In this document: one piece after another, positions 10,401 through 23,000 of the stretch
Numbering within the stretch: the first letter of the stretch is position 1
Layout of the letters: each line of letters opens with the position of its first letter
Origin: Symbiodinium natans
Taxonomy: Eukaryota; Sar; Dinophyceae; Suessiales; Symbiodiniaceae
Assembly (NCBI GenBank): GCA_905221605.1
Contig: CAJNDS010002527.1
Location: 230,617-294,616 of the forward strand
DNA: 64,000 bases
Reading direction: 5' to 3'
Notes under the pieces: generated by a model
The model's database searches: none
What the model saw: the letters and a program-made list of their open reading frames with translations, nothing else
Told to the model about the DNA's origin: nothing
Translations under genes and position numbers: made by a program

Positions 10401-11870
10401 GCGAATAAGAAAAACAAGAGATAAGAAGAGAGGACAGGGAATGACTAGGTAAAGAGAGGAGCTCTTCAATTTTCCTCCCTATCTCTTATGTTACTTTTCC
10501 TCCTTGGGGGATGTCCTTTTTTCTCCCTTGAAGATGCAGAAAACTATCAAAAAGAACACCCGTTCCATCGCCCATATACTCTTCAATTCCCTTCCTTATC
10601 TCTTATGCTCTTTTCCTTATTCATTGCAAGAGGAGAAGACAGGAAAAGGGCCTCCATTCCCCTCTTGTTCTTCCTTTCTTGTGTTTTTGTCATATAAAGG
10701 GGAACAGGAGAAGAGAAGGGGAAGAGAAGGAGAGAGGAGCGATGAAAGGAAGACAATTTTAAGGGGAAGAGCCAAGAAAAGAATGGAAGAGAGATGAATA
10801 AAGGAGAGGGAGAGACAAAACAAGGCGCAAAGAAGATGGCACTCTTCTTTATCTATCCTCTCTCCCTTATCTCTGCAAGGAATAGAACAGACAGGAAGCA
10901 AGGAGACGGAGTGACAAAACTTGTCGCAAAGCTTTATATATCTCCCTTGTCTCTCCCTAATTAGAAAAAACCAATCTTGCTATTCACAGATAGATAGGTG
11001 CCCTTCTTCCTCTTCAGGAAATCGCCTTTCCCTTATTTGGCTTTTTGAAGCGAATAAGAAAAACAACAGATAAGAAGAGAGGACAGGGAATGACTAGGTA
11101 AAGAGAGTAGCTCTTCAATTTTCCTCCCTATCTCTTATGTTACTTTTCCTCCTTGGGGGATGTCCTTTTTTCTCCCTTGAAGATGCAGAAAACTATCAAA
11201 AAGAACACCCGTTCCATCGCCCATTTACTCTTCAATTCCCTTCCTTATCTCCTATGCTCTTTTCCTTATTCATTGCAACAGGAGAAGACAGGAAAAGGGC
11301 CTCCATTCCCCTCTTGTTCTTCCTTTCTTGTGTTTTTGTCATATAAAGGGGAACAGGAGAAGAGAAGGGGAAGAGAAGGAGAGATGAGCGATAAAAAGAA
11401 CACAATTTTAATGGGAAGAGCCAAGAAAAGAATGGAAGAGAGAGGGAGAGACAAAACAAGGAGCAAAGAAGATGGCGCTCTTCTTTATCTATCCTCTTTC
11501 CCTTATCTCTGCAAGGAATAGAACAGACAGGAAGCAAGGAGACGGAGTGACAAAACTTGTCGCAAAGCTTTATATATCTCCCTTGTCTCTCCCTAATTTG
11601 AAAAAGCCAATCTTGCTATTCACAGATAGGTGCCCTTCTTCCTCTTCAGGAAATCGCCTTTCCCTTACTTTGCGTTTTGAAGCGACTAAGAAAAACAACA
11701 GATAAGAAGAGAGGACAGGGAATGACTAGGTAAAGAGAGGAGCTCTTCAATGTCCCTCCCTTTTTCTTATGTTACTTTTCCTTCTTGGGGGGTCCTTTTT
11801 CCTCCCTTGAAGATGCAGAAAACGATCAAAAAGGACACCCGTTCCATCGCCCATATATAGGGAGACAGAG
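7500..11870. repeat. Polypurine/polypyrimidine repeat block
   Basis: Long stretches of AGAGAAGGGAGAGAGAAGGA-type sequence alternate with CTTTTCCTTCTTCTC. Related segments recur within it, for example GGAGGGTCTACGGACAAGG near 8206 and 9934. Many translations of 60-150 residues exist on both strands, but they are Ser/Phe/Leu- or Lys/Glu/Arg-biased mirror images of each other, so none is called as a gene. Confidence 0.85.
10188..11870. repeat. ~650-bp tandem repeat inside the purine block
   Basis: GGCACTCTTCTTTATCTATC and the following CTCTGCAAGGAATAGAACAG start near 10188 and 10838, and again with GGCGCTC near 11472. The spacings are about 650 and 634 bases. The intervening sequence is nearly identical, indicating recent tandem duplication. 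The third copy is truncated into the 87-bp array flank. Confidence 0.8.
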
Positions 11871-11925
11871 AAATCATGAGCATCAGCTGGGTTTGCTGCA
11901 CCACTCAAAACTTCTCAAGTGACCT

Positions 11926-12010
11926 AGGCGCACTCTGCGCCTATCAGAGTACGTTACAAGTACATAGGCGCACTCTGCGCCTATCAGAGTACATTACAAG
12001 TACAAGTGCA
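11926..12010. repeat. Two direct copies of a ~41-bp unit
   Basis: AGGCGCACTCTGCGCCTATC followed by AGAGTACRTTACAAGTAC occurs twice here, twice again at 32018-32096, but only once at 13430 and 33525. The unit contains the small palindrome AGGCGCA..TGCGCCT. Confidence 0.75.
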
Positions 12011-12228
12011 AGTACAAGCCTTCGTTTTTGATGTAGAGGGCACGAAAGGTGGAGGAGGGCTGGGGGGGGGGTGGGGTAAAAGAATTATATAAAACCACTT
12101 ATAAGGTTTATACAGTTTATGAAGTGGGCTCTTTTTTTCTCCTTTGGCTAATTTTGGGCAACATTTGCCCTTTGGGCCCAATTCGGCCTCAAAAAAACGG
12201 CCCCAAAGGGCCCAACAATGGGAAACGT

Positions 12229-12857
12229 GCGGCTGGATTTGGCCAAATTTTGCCGGACAGCCTCCGGGCAAAATTTGGCCAAATCGAGCTGCTCGTCGTG
12301 CGCGATGAGAAATGCGCGGCTCGATTTGGCCAAATTTTGCCGGGCAGCCTCCGGGCAAAATTTGGCCAAATCGGGCTGCTCTTCGTAGGCGATGAGAAAT
12401 GCGCGGCTCGATTTGGCCAAATTTTGCCGGGCAACTTTCGGGCAAAATTTGGCCAAATCAGGCTCTTCGTACGCGATGAGAAAAGCGCGGCTCGATTTGG
12501 CCAAATTTTGCCGGGCAGCTTTCGGGCAAAATTTGGCCAAATCGGGCTGCGCTTCGTAGGCGATGAGAAATGCGCGGCTCGATTTGGCCAAATTTTGCCG
12601 AGCAGCTTTCGGGCAAAATTTGGCCAAATCGGGCTGCTCTTCGTAGGCGATGAGAAATGCGCGGCTCGATTTGGCCAAATTTTGCCGAGCAGCTTTCGGG
12701 CAAAATTTGGCCAAATCGGGCTGCTCTTCGTAGGCGATGAGAAAGGCGCGGCTCGATTTGGCCAAATTTTGCCGGGCAGCCTTCGGGCAAAATTTGGCCA
12801 AATCGGGCAGCTCTTCGTATGCGATGAGAAATGCGCGGCTCGATTTGGCCAAGTTTT
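12229..12857. repeat. 87-bp hairpin minisatellite, array 1
   Basis: Seven full units and a partial one. Starts of GGCTCGATTTGG fall near 12317, 12404, 12488, 12575, 12662, 12749 and 12836, so the period is 87 with one 84. Each unit has TTTGGCCAAATTTTGCC and its reverse complement separated by a short loop. Because 87 is divisible by 3, several frames stay open (296 residues on +, 234 on -), which is not evidence of coding. Confidence 0.9.
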
Positions 12858-13689
12858 GCCCGGAGCTTCCCCCCCTCCCAAGAATTTAATAATGATTAAT
12901 TTAAGTACGACGGGGAGGTTTCGGATTGAAATTATTTAAATTATTTAATTCTTAGGGGGCGGGGAGGGTGGTTCCCCCCTCTTTTCGGATTTAAACTATT
13001 TAAACTATATAAGTTATTTACATTATTTGAAATATCTAAATTGTTTAAATTATGTAATTTTTTTAATCAAAGCTTTTTATAACTCCCTTGTCTCTCCCTA
13101 ATTAGAAAAAGCCAATCTTGCTATTCACAGATAGGTGCCCTTCTTCCTCTTCAGGAAATCGCCTTTCCCTTATTTTGCGTTTTGAAGCGACTAAGAAAAA
13201 CAACAGATACGAAGAGAGGACAGGGAATGACTAAGTAAAGAGAGGAGCTCTTCAATGTCCCTCCCTTTTTCTTATGTTACTTTTCCTTCTTGGGGGGTCC
13301 TTTTTCTCCATTCAAGATGCAGAAAACGATCAAAAAGGACACCCGTTCCATCGCCCATATATAGGGAGACAGAGAAATCATGAGCATCAGCTGGGTTTGC
13401 TGCACCACTCAAAACTTCTCAAGTGACCTAGGCACACTCTGCGCCTATCAGAGTACATTACAAGTACAAGTGCAAGTACAAGCCTTCGTTTTTGAGGTAG
13501 AGGGCACGAAAGGTGGAGGAGGGCTGGGGGGGTGGGGTAAAAGAATTATATCAAACTACTTATAAGGTTTATACAGTTTATGAAGTGGGCTCTTTTTTTC
13601 TCCTTTGGCTAATTTTGGGCAACATTTGCCCTTTGGGCCCAATTTGGCCCCAAAAAAACGGCCCCAAAGGGCCCAACAATGGGAAACGT

Positions 13690-14306
13690 GCGGCTGGATT
13701 TGGCCAAATTTTGCCGAGCAGCTTTCGGGCAAAATTTGGCCAAATCGGGCTGCTCGTCGTACGCGATGAGAAATGCGCGGCTCGATTTGGCCAAATTTTG
13801 CCGGGCAGCCTCCGGGCAAAATTTGGCCAAATCGGGCTGCTCTTCGTAGGCGATGAGAAAGGTGCGGCTCGATTTGGCCAAATTTTGCCGGGCAACTTTC
13901 AGGCAAAATTTGGCCAAATCAGGCTCTTCGTACGCGATGAGAAAGGCGCGGCTCGATTTGGCCAAATTTTGCCGGGCAGCTTTCGGGCAAAATTTGGCCA
14001 AATCGGGCTGCGCTTCGTAGGCGATGAGAAATGCGCGGCTCGATTTGGCCAAATTTTGCCGAGCAGCTTTCGGGCAAAATTTGGCCAAATCGGGCTGCTC
14101 TTCGTAGGCGATGAGAAATGCGCGGCTCGATTTGGCCAAATTTTGCCGAGCAGCTTTCGGGCAAAATTTGGCCAAATCGGGCTGCTCTTCGTAGGCGATG
14201 AGAGAGGCGCGGCTCGATTTGGCCAAATTTTGCCGGGCAGCCTTCGGGCAAAATTTGGCCAAATCGGGCAGCTCTTCGTATGCGATGAGAAATGCGCGGC
14301 TCGATT
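13690..14306. repeat. 87-bp hairpin minisatellite, array 2
   Basis: Same unit and unit order as array 1. The two are separated by AT-rich DNA (12880-13075), a purine-block fragment (13075-13360) and a repeated leader. The last unit passes directly into the AT-rich satellite at 14306. Confidence 0.9.
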
Positions 14307-16445
14307 TAAATTATTTAAATCCGACGCCTCAATTAAATAATTTTATTAGACCGTAGGATTTAAATGATTTAATTGGTTTATGGCTTGGCTGAGTCCCCCC
14401 ACAATTAAATTGATTTAAACGATTTAAACGATTTAAACGATTCCAATTAAATCGTTTAAATCCGACGCCTCAATTAAATAATTTAATTCGACCGTAGGAT
14501 TTAAACGATTTAATTGGGTCCAATTAAATCGTTTAAATCCGACGCCTCAATTAAATAATTTAATTGGACCGTAGGATTTAAACGATTTAATTGGGCCCAA
14601 TTAAATCGTTTAAATCGTTTAAATTAATTTAATTGTGGTGGGAGGTGAGTACAGACAGGCACAGAGCCAATTAGATTATTTAAATCCGACGCCTCAATTA
14701 AATAATTTTATTAGACCGTAGGATTTAAATGATTTAATTGGTTTATGGCTTGGCTGAGTCCCCCCACAATTAAATTAATTTAAACGATTTAAACGATTTA
14801 AACGATTTAATTGGGTCCAATTAAATCGTTTAAATCCGACGCCTCAATTAAATAATTTAATTCGACCGTAGGATTTAAACGATTTAATTGGGTCCAATTA
14901 AATCGTTGAAATCCGACGCCTCAATTAAATAATTTAATTGGACCGTAGGATTTAAACGATTTAATTGGGCCCAATTAAATCGTTTAAATCGTTTAAATCG
15001 TTTAAATCGTTTAAATTAATTTAATTGTGGTGGGAGGTGAGTACAGACAGGCACAGAGCCAATTAAATTATTTAAATCCGACGCCTCAATTAAATAATTT
15101 AATTAGACCGTAGGATTTAAATGATTTAATTGGTTTATGGCTTGGCTGAGTCCCCCCACAATTAAATTAATTTAAACGATTTAAACGATTTAAACGATTT
15201 AAACGATTTAATTGGGTCCAATTAAATCGTTTAAATCCGACGCCTCAATTAAATAATTTAATTCGACCGTAGGATTTAAACGATTTAATTGGGTCCAATT
15301 AAATCGTTTAAATCCGACGCCTCAATTAAATAATTTAATTGGACCGTAGGATTTAAACGATTTAATTGGGCCCAATTAAATCGTTTAAATCGTTTAAATC
15401 GTTTAAATCGTTTAAATTAATTTAATTGTGGTGGGAGGTGAATACAGACAGGCACAGAGCCAATTAAATTATTTAAATCCGACGCCTCAATTAAATAATT
15501 TAATTAGACCGTAGGATTTAAATGATTTAATTGGTTTATGGCTTGGCTGAGTCCCCCCACAATTAAATTAATTTAAACGATTTAAACGATTTAAACGATT
15601 TAAACGATTTAAACGATTTAATTGGGTCCAATTAAATCGTTTAAATCCGACGCCTCAATTAAATAATTTAATAGACCGTAGGATTTAAACGATTTAATTG
15701 GGTCCAATTAAATCGTTTAAATCCGACGCCTCAATTAAATAATTTAATTCGACCGTAGGATTTAAACGATTTAATTGGGCCCAATTAAATCGTTTAAATC
15801 GTTTAAATCGTTTAAATCGTTTAAATTAATTTAATTGTGGTGGGAGGTGAGTACAGACAGGCACAGAGCCAATTAAATTATTTAAATCCGACGCCTCAAT
15901 TAAATAATTTTATTAGACCGTAGGATTTAAATGATTTAATTTGGCTGAGTCCCCCCACAATTAAATTAATTTAAACGATTTAAACGATTTAAACGATTTA
16001 ATTGGGTCCAATTAAATCGTTTAAATCCGACGCCTCAATTAAATAATCTAAATAGACCGTAGGATTTAAACGATTTAATTGGGTCCAATTAAATCGTTTA
16101 AATCCGACGCCTCAATTAAATAATTTAATTCGACCGTAGGATTTAAACAATTTAATTGGGCCCAATTAAATCGTTTAAATCCGACGCCTCAATTAAATAA
16201 TTTAATTGCACCGTAGGATTTAAACGATTTAATTGGACCCAATTAAATCGTTTAAATCGTTTAAATCATTTAAATTAATTTAATTGTGGTGGGAGGTGAG
16301 TATAGACAAGCACAGAGCCAATTAAATTATTTAAATCCGACGCCTTACTTATTCAAAAAAATAGGGCGTAGGATTTAAATAATTTAATTAAGCTCTCTCT
16401 ATTTAAATAGTTTAATTTATTTAAATAAATTAAATTATTTTCTGC
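14306..16445. repeat. AT-rich palindromic satellite, higher-order units ~400 bp
   Basis: Built from TTTAAACGATTTAATTGG, AATTAAATCGTTTAAATCC and GACGCCTCAATTAAATAATT. The marker GTGGTGGGAGGTGAGTACAG recurs near 14635, 15027, 15428, 15837 and 16286, giving higher-order spacings of about 392, 401, 409 and 449. Most of each unit is self-complementary. No coding potential. Confidence 0.9.
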
Positions 16446-16446
16446 T

Positions 16447-16506
16447 TATTAAAAAAAGGAATGAGCTAAATAGACCCTAAAGGCTGCTCTTTCATATATA
16501 TATATA
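16447..16506. repeat. Right inverted repeat of the satellite block
   Basis: AGCTAAATAGACCCTAAAGG followed by CTGCTCTTTCATATATATAT is the inverted counterpart of 7233-7290. Confidence 0.7.
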
Positions 16507-16515
16507 CTCCGTACT

Positions 16516-16545
16516 AAGGACTGTTAGTATAAGGGGGAACATCCC
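16516..16545. mobile_element. Solo terminus of the GGACTGTTAG element family
   Basis: GGACTGTTAGTATAAGGGGG then AACATCCCC, matching the right end of the element at 17670-17778. No left partner is visible, since the AT satellite block begins directly upstream. Confidence 0.5.
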
Positions 16546-16869
16546 CAAATGGAGCCTCCTCTAGGCTCCCCAGGCCCTATCGTGGTGCAAGAGCCAGCAG
16601 CAGCGCAACTTCAATCAAATACGAAGCCCCCAACCAGTCTTCGAAAACACTGCATTCCTAGTTTGCCCATTGAAGGGTTTACTTGTTCTCCAAATGGCCC
16701 ATTAAGCAAGCCGAACACTAAAGAGGGGTTGGGCTTTTCAAAGAGCTTAATAAGGGGAGGTTCCCCTAGCCTGCGCAGGCACGGCGCCCGAAACACTAAA
16801 CTCTCACTTTTGAGCACGGACTGGGAACCCTAAACTCTCACTAAACCCTCAATTGTCTTTTACTGTCAA

Positions 16870-17058
16870 CTACACTCCCCCCAGAACCTTAATAAGAATA
16901 ATATCTTTAATATCCTCTTGAGTTGTATATAAACAAAATACAAAATAATTCCCAAGGGGGCTATAGTCAAGGCCAAGCCGCACTTCGCTAATGTAGAGCG
17001 CCACCTCGTTGGTGCGGAAGCAGGGCAAAGTGAAAGGCGGGTTGTAGCCGAAGAACTC
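16870..17058 (-). CDS. SOUL exon 8 (C-terminal)
   Basis: After TGCGCAG the frame reads EFFGYNPPFTLPCFRTNEVA. YNPPFT...RTNEV is the conserved C-terminal SOUL signature. The frame stays open to TAG at 16870-16872. The tail after LYISEVRL is unusually long and hydrophobic, so GAA|GTGCGG at about 16984 could be a further 5' splice site instead. It joins in phase 0 to exon 7. Confidence 0.8.
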   Translation of the reverse strand, partial: EFFGYNPPFTLPCFRTNEVALYISEVRLGLDYSPLGNYFVFCLYTTQEDIKDIILIKVLGGV

Positions 17059-20000
17059 CTGCGCAGGGCCGTACGGTATTGCTTCGCCAACGAGGGGAAA
17101 AGATATTGGAGGAAAAAGATATTGGAGAGGGCAACCGTACCCAACACCCCCCCCAAACCCCCCCCCAAAACCCCAAAACCCCAAAACAGTCCCAAAACCA
17201 AACCCCCCCAAACCAAACCCCCCCCCCCCCCCCCCCCCCCCTCCTCCCCAAAACCCCCCCCAACCCCGGGGGGGGACCTATACAATTCGAACCAGGGTGA
17301 GGTTAGTGAACGCTTGATACCTTGATGCTGCCAGGCAACCCACTTGGGAGACTGAGTGGCCTCATCCATGACGAACCTTGGCTGCAAAAGCGAGACTTAG
17401 GGGTTTAGGGTTTAGGTCGTTCGCCAGTCCGAATTGCAGTGCTTCCAGAGAGCTACAAAGTCAAATGGATCTGAGGCTCACTCTTCACTCCTCCAAGACC
17501 AGGCCTACTACGGTCACAATCCAAACGTACGATTCTGTAAGTAAAGGGGCGGCAAATGGACACTCTATCCAGCTTCCCCAACCCCTAAACCCCTAAACCC
17601 TCGTGCAGTGGGACATGGGATGCCTGGGAAGGACAAGCCGCTCGTAGCATGCTCCAACATAAACTATCTGGGATCTTCCCCCGTATACTAACAGTCCTGT
17701 TTAGGGTTTAGGGTTTGGAGTTTAGGACCCCCTATTCTAATCCCGATTGTGGACTGTTAGCATAAGGGGGAACATCCCAACTAAATCACTGATCAGGACT
17801 ACCTCGTCTGCAATTCTTACGACAAGTGGCTTCGTTCCCGGGTAAGCAGCTTTCACCTGGTCAATCCTCGGCAAATTAAGCAGGATGTGAGTGATGTGAG
17901 GTTGAGAGGAGCAGGGCACACCGTGAAGCGAGAGCTCGCAAGTATATCCGGTTGGCGATAGGCAGGCTGCACTGGCACGATCACAAAGGCATTGATGACA
18001 GCGCAAGCAGTTGAATAAGCTCACGCAAAAAATGATGTTCATGCTCATACGAGGTGCCGTGAATTTGCTGAACCGCAAAGTTTCAACACGACCGACAAGC
18101 TGACCCGACAAACGCAAGACCTCCAGCCAGTACTACATTGTACGCGCGCTACTTCTCTGAATGATATGCATGCAAGGTGCGCGCCACATGGCCATGAACG
18201 AAAGATTCGATAAAGAAAACGTAGGCAGCAACATGACAGGGCTGCTGTTCGTCATATGCGCAGATTTGCCTGGCACCTGTATGCACAAGAACCATGTCCG
18301 TTGCTGAGGCATTTCAGCCAGACGATCCACTCTAATTCCCAGGCTATTCAGTAGTGCTACACTACCTAAAGTTATAACGTCCTGCCAAAGACGCTTCCAG
18401 GTCACATCTCTGAAGCCTGCGAGTCTCAGCCCACCCACTCCACCCGCCAGCCGACCCCCGACCCCACCCCAAAAACCCTTCCTTATACGGAGGGGTCTCC
18501 TGGCTGGGCATTGGACCCTGAGAGCCCTTGGCAGTCCTCCAAACTTTTCTCAGGCCGCAACAAGGCGTACCAGCACACAGCAGCGCACGGCGATCGCCGT
18601 GGATGACAGCAAAACGGGGTAGAAAGAGCCAGGCCAAAGAGCCCTCGGCAGGGCTTTGCACAGCTCTGTCCGCTTCCATATCCGTCCGGAGGGAAGCTAC
18701 GAGCGCATCTGAAGAAACTGTAGCCTGAGCTTGTTCACCTCACGCAGCTTCGGGCTCTGACGAGCTGCAACATCTGCAGGTGCGCAGTCGGGCTCTGCAG
18801 CGCAGAGTGCATGGGATGGGCGCAGCCTTGAAAGCCGCTGCGAGACCCCAACTGCCGAGGCGGGCGTGCAATGTTGCAGTAGACTGAAGACGTGCCTCAA
18901 CTGTTGAACTTCAAAACCCCGAAACCTTCATCAGCCGTCGGGGAGGTATGAAGACCAGCAGTGTAATGCTCCTGCGGCCCGCCCCCCCCACCCCACACAC
19001 AAGGGTGAATCACGTAAACCTAAACTTCAAAGCTACCCTGAGCCCAAACTGCCCTAGACCCTGAGCCCTAAACGCTTTTGAACCCTAAACCCTAAACCTT
19101 TTTGAACCCTAAACCTTTTGAACCCTAAACCCTAAACCCTAAACCCTAAACCCTAAACCCTAAACCCTAAACCCTAAACCCTAAACCCTAAACCCTAAAC
19201 CCTAAACCCTAAGCTGCCCGAGGTGCAGGTTGCCAGCCATGCCTTTGGCCTTCTCAGCGCTGGAGTAGCCGGAGAAGGTGGTCACCAGGGCGATGCCTGC
19301 AAAAGAGCTGAAGAGGCGAGTAGGGTTTAGGGTTTAGGGTTTAGGGTTTAGGGTTTAGGGTTTAGGGTTTAGGGTTTAGGGTTTAGGGTTTAGGGTTTAG
19401 GGTTTGGGGTTTGGGGTTTGGGGTTTGGGGTTTGGGGTTTGGGGTTTAGGGTTTAGGGTTTAGGGTTTGAGGGTTCGGGTTTAGGGTTTATAGGGTTTAT
19501 AGGGTTTATAGGGTTTATAGGGTTTATAGGGTTGATAGGGTTGATAGGGTTTATAGGGTTTATAGGGTTTATAGGGTTTATAGGGTTTGGGGTTTAGGGT
19601 TAGTCAAAAGGGAGAGGTCCTGTAGGCTTTGGGCCGTAAGGGTTAAGGAGGAGTTTCTGTAGATTTCTTAAGGCATGGGCTTTGCAATGGCTCTGCCAGG
19701 CTTTCTAGGGTTTTATGAGGGCGTCCACTCGGGGGTGTCGGGATTTAGGGTTTAGGGTTTAGGGTTTAAGTCTTGCGCTTTCTTGGGCTTCTTGACTCTT
19801 CACTGCTGGAGGAACCCGTAGTGATTAGTTCTTGCGGCTTGAGGCAAACAATTCTCCTTTCGCCTGCGCCTACACGCAATGTAGCCCAGCTGATGCAAGT
19901 TCTTTTGGGTATCTGTAGTTCTAGGACTGCAGAAGCAGCATCCTCACGAACTCACTTCGCTCGCAAATCCTGCCTAAGGGAACCCAACCCCCCTCAAACC

Positions 20001-23000
20001 CTAAACCCTAAACCCTAAACCCTAAACCCTAAACCCTAAACCCTAAACCCTAAACCCTAAACCCTAAACCCTAAACCCTAAACCCTAAACCCTAAACCCT
20101 AAACCGACCCCCCTCAAAAAATGGAACAAGGGCCTACTCGAGCTCCCAGGACATGCGCCGCAGAGCCCCATTTAAGTCTACGGTACCAGGAATGCAGAGG
20201 CCCTACAAGGGAGGGGCCCCCTTACTAGATCGAGTTAAGGGACTTATAACCTGCTTCTAGGATTCTTACAGTCCACTTCTAGGTTCTTAGAACTCTACCT
20301 ATAAGGGGCTCTTAAAACTCTACTTCTTACTAGGAGGGCCCCTCCTTGTCTACTGTTTAAGAACCCACAAAGCAAAAATTATCATCCCTAGACAGCCCTT
20401 AGAAGCAGTAGTTTCTTGTTGATTCTGAAGCAATTTGTAGTTGCAACATTGGATGTATGGGAACCTAAACCCTAAAAAAGAGCAATAAGGGCCTACTCCG
20501 GGTCCTAGTGCATCGGGACTTCTAGCCTAATCTAGGATCGTGCATCCAGGGGGCGGCCAGGGATCTGCTCGATCTTGACCCGTGCATCCATGGGCTTCGG
20601 GGGCTGCTCCTGGTGACCGCAGCGATCAAGAGATCGGCATCGGGTTTAGGGCTTTAGGGTTTTAAGGGTTTTCAGGGTTTAAGGGTTTTAAGGGTTTTAA
20701 GTGGGTTTAGGGTTTAGGGTTTAGGGTTTCGCAAGCCTTCACATTGCAAAACTTGCGGTTGCTGCAAGGGGTTTCCGGGACAAAGCGTGTGGTGAGACAT
20801 GGAAGCGCTGGGTTTAGGGGTTTAGGGTTCACACGTGTAGTTGCATGAGGAACCTCCCTTCAAAGCCCCGCCCACTTGAGAAACCTCCGGAGAAGCAGCC
20901 AGCGGGCCCTTTAAACCTTATCAAAGAGAGTTTAGGGTTTAGGGTACACCTTCTGAAGGAGACTCCTAGAGAAGATCCTCTTAGGAAAGACTCTTAGGAA
21001 AACCTTGAATATTTCAAGGGGCCTACCCATCGTAAGCCCGATGCAAAAAGGCACCCGGCCAGTCCTTGTTCTTGAGGTACTTGGAGGGAAGGATGAAACC
21101 TGCAGCTATTGGTGTTTCGGTGTTACTGCTGAAGGCTTCGCGTTCAGGCTGGTCGAGGTGGCCCTAGGCTGAAATGCAATGAATGAGGTAATTCGAGCAC
21201 ACATCCGTTGCAGCCCCAATCCCAAAAAAAGCTGACGAGATCAGCCCTTCTTCCAAACCCTGCAGAGCTTTAGCACCCGCCCCCCATACCCGAACTCCAA
21301 ACACTTGCCCCAAACCCTCCTAAACCCTAAACCCCTTTACCAAGACAACAGCACAACCTCCGGTCAAGGGGCTCATCGTCTTGCCAGCCATCTGACTGGC
21401 ATCCTTGGCTTGCTCAAAAAACCCTCGGAAGGCATGATACATCGAATTTCCCTCTCAAAAAGGGAATCTTTGAACACCTATTACTCCCAACCTGGAGCCT
21501 GACATCTTCGAAGACAGTCATCCCACCTGACCCACCCGGGGGGTCCACGTAACCATATAAGTTCAATACATTTGGGCCCTTAAAGTGGTTCCTCTATGGT
21601 CTTGCCCAAGAATATGCTATGTGGGTTCACGAGGCTTTTGTGCTTGGAGCTCACATGCTGCATCCCAGCATCCGTCATGACCACTGGCGCAGTCATCGCA
21701 ATAGCCTCGCTGGAGGTCATGACCTGAATGGAACTTCGGAGCTGGAACAGGTTCAGCATGGGTGTTTCAACCATACCTTTTAGCGGTACTGTACCGCACC
21801 GCACCCAGCCCTATGGCCCCTTAAAGCGGCCCTTTATAGGGTTGATTATGGGGATTCTAGGGCCTAAGAGGTTATCCTGGTCCTAGTGCACTCTCAGAGT
21901 CTCTCCTCTCTCTTAGTTATAAAACGCGTTTACAGTTCTCAAGCTGTGCAATGTATACACAGCGCCGAACCGAACTGCTCCCCCACACCCCATCCCGGTG
22001 GTGGGGGGTGTACAGGGATGTCGGGGTGCTGAAGGTTTATAGGGCGAGCTTTGCGAAGGCCAAGGACACAGTTAGTCGTGCAACCGCGGCGATTCAGAGA
22101 AAAGGCCCCACATGTTTTACATACTCGTGGGTCGCAAGCTGACGGCCCTTAAGACCCTCAGAAAAATAGAATCCTCAACATGACCCTCTTAAACCCAACT
22201 ATAGGGGAAAATATAAACATGTCCCGAAAAGGCCCACCTAGTGGCTCAAACAAGGCCACAGTGGCCACGGGCGCAGTCATGGCGATCTTCTCGCTGCTGG
22301 TCATCACCACCGGGGCCGTCATGGCAATTGCCTGCACCAAGCGGGCAGAGATGCAAGAGAGCCAGTCCGAACCCTACCTAACTTAGGGGATAGGATTAGG
22401 GGGACCCTTGGGGGTATAGACCCTCTGAATAAGGTCCCTGTTTAAGAGAGCCAGAAGAGGGTTAAGAAGGGGTTCCCTTTTAAGGGTCCCCCTTATCCTA
22501 CCTAGGATAACTGCAGGTATGCAGAGTCCCAGGTCCATGCAGGCCTGCCTGCAACCTCCAAGGGTCTATCATATGTAGGCGAAGCGGCGGAGCTAGCTGC
22601 ATGTCTTGCTGCTTAGTTTATGAGGGTGAGAATCATGTTCCACCGGCCATCAAGACCAGAGTTCTCTCAACTTAATCCCGGGGGGAGGGGGGAGGGTGAT
22701 TCTCAATTAGGGTCCCTTCCCAGAAAGCCAGCGCATAAGGAATCCTTCTACGTACAGCGTAGAACAACCCCCCATAGGCTGTGTTGAAGTAGAAACCATA
22801 AATTCCGACACGCTTCGTCGGGTGTATATATGGGAGTTTCCGAAAGCAGGCGTTCCTTATTGGGTCCTTATTGTAAGGGAGTCCTATTATTTGGGGTCTA
22901 TTTTGGGGGTCTCCTATTTTCGAAAACCCCCAATATGTGCATAAGCAAGGCTGGCGCTGGCCTCCTTGTCGCTGGTCTTCATGGACTGGTTCCTCGGTGG

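Larger units (their letters stand above)
7233..16506. mobile_element. Inverted-repeat-bounded composite satellite block
   Basis: The ends match in inverted orientation over about 40 bases including CCTTTAGGGTCTATTTAGCT. Inside lie a polypurine repeat, two 87-bp minisatellite arrays and an AT-rich satellite; I find no convincing gene. A second, rearranged copy with the same right end lies at 31501-38350. This could be a very large non-autonomous element or a satellite domain trapped between repeats. No transposase or clear target duplication is visible, since both flanks are AT microsatellite. Confidence 0.5.

Noticed and set aside
7500-11870. Many ORFs of 60-150 residues in the purine block
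   Set aside because: Composition is extremely biased, both strands mirror each other, and the same frames recur with each repeat copy.
12049-12939. 296-residue plus-strand ORF (and 234/230-residue minus ORFs)
   Set aside because: They lie in an 87-bp tandem array whose period is a multiple of 3, so openness in many frames is automatic. Sister arrays carry frame breaks.
14306-16445. CRISPR-like repeat-spacer array
   Set aside because: Repeats are palindromic satellite units without unique spacers, and the DNA is eukaryotic.
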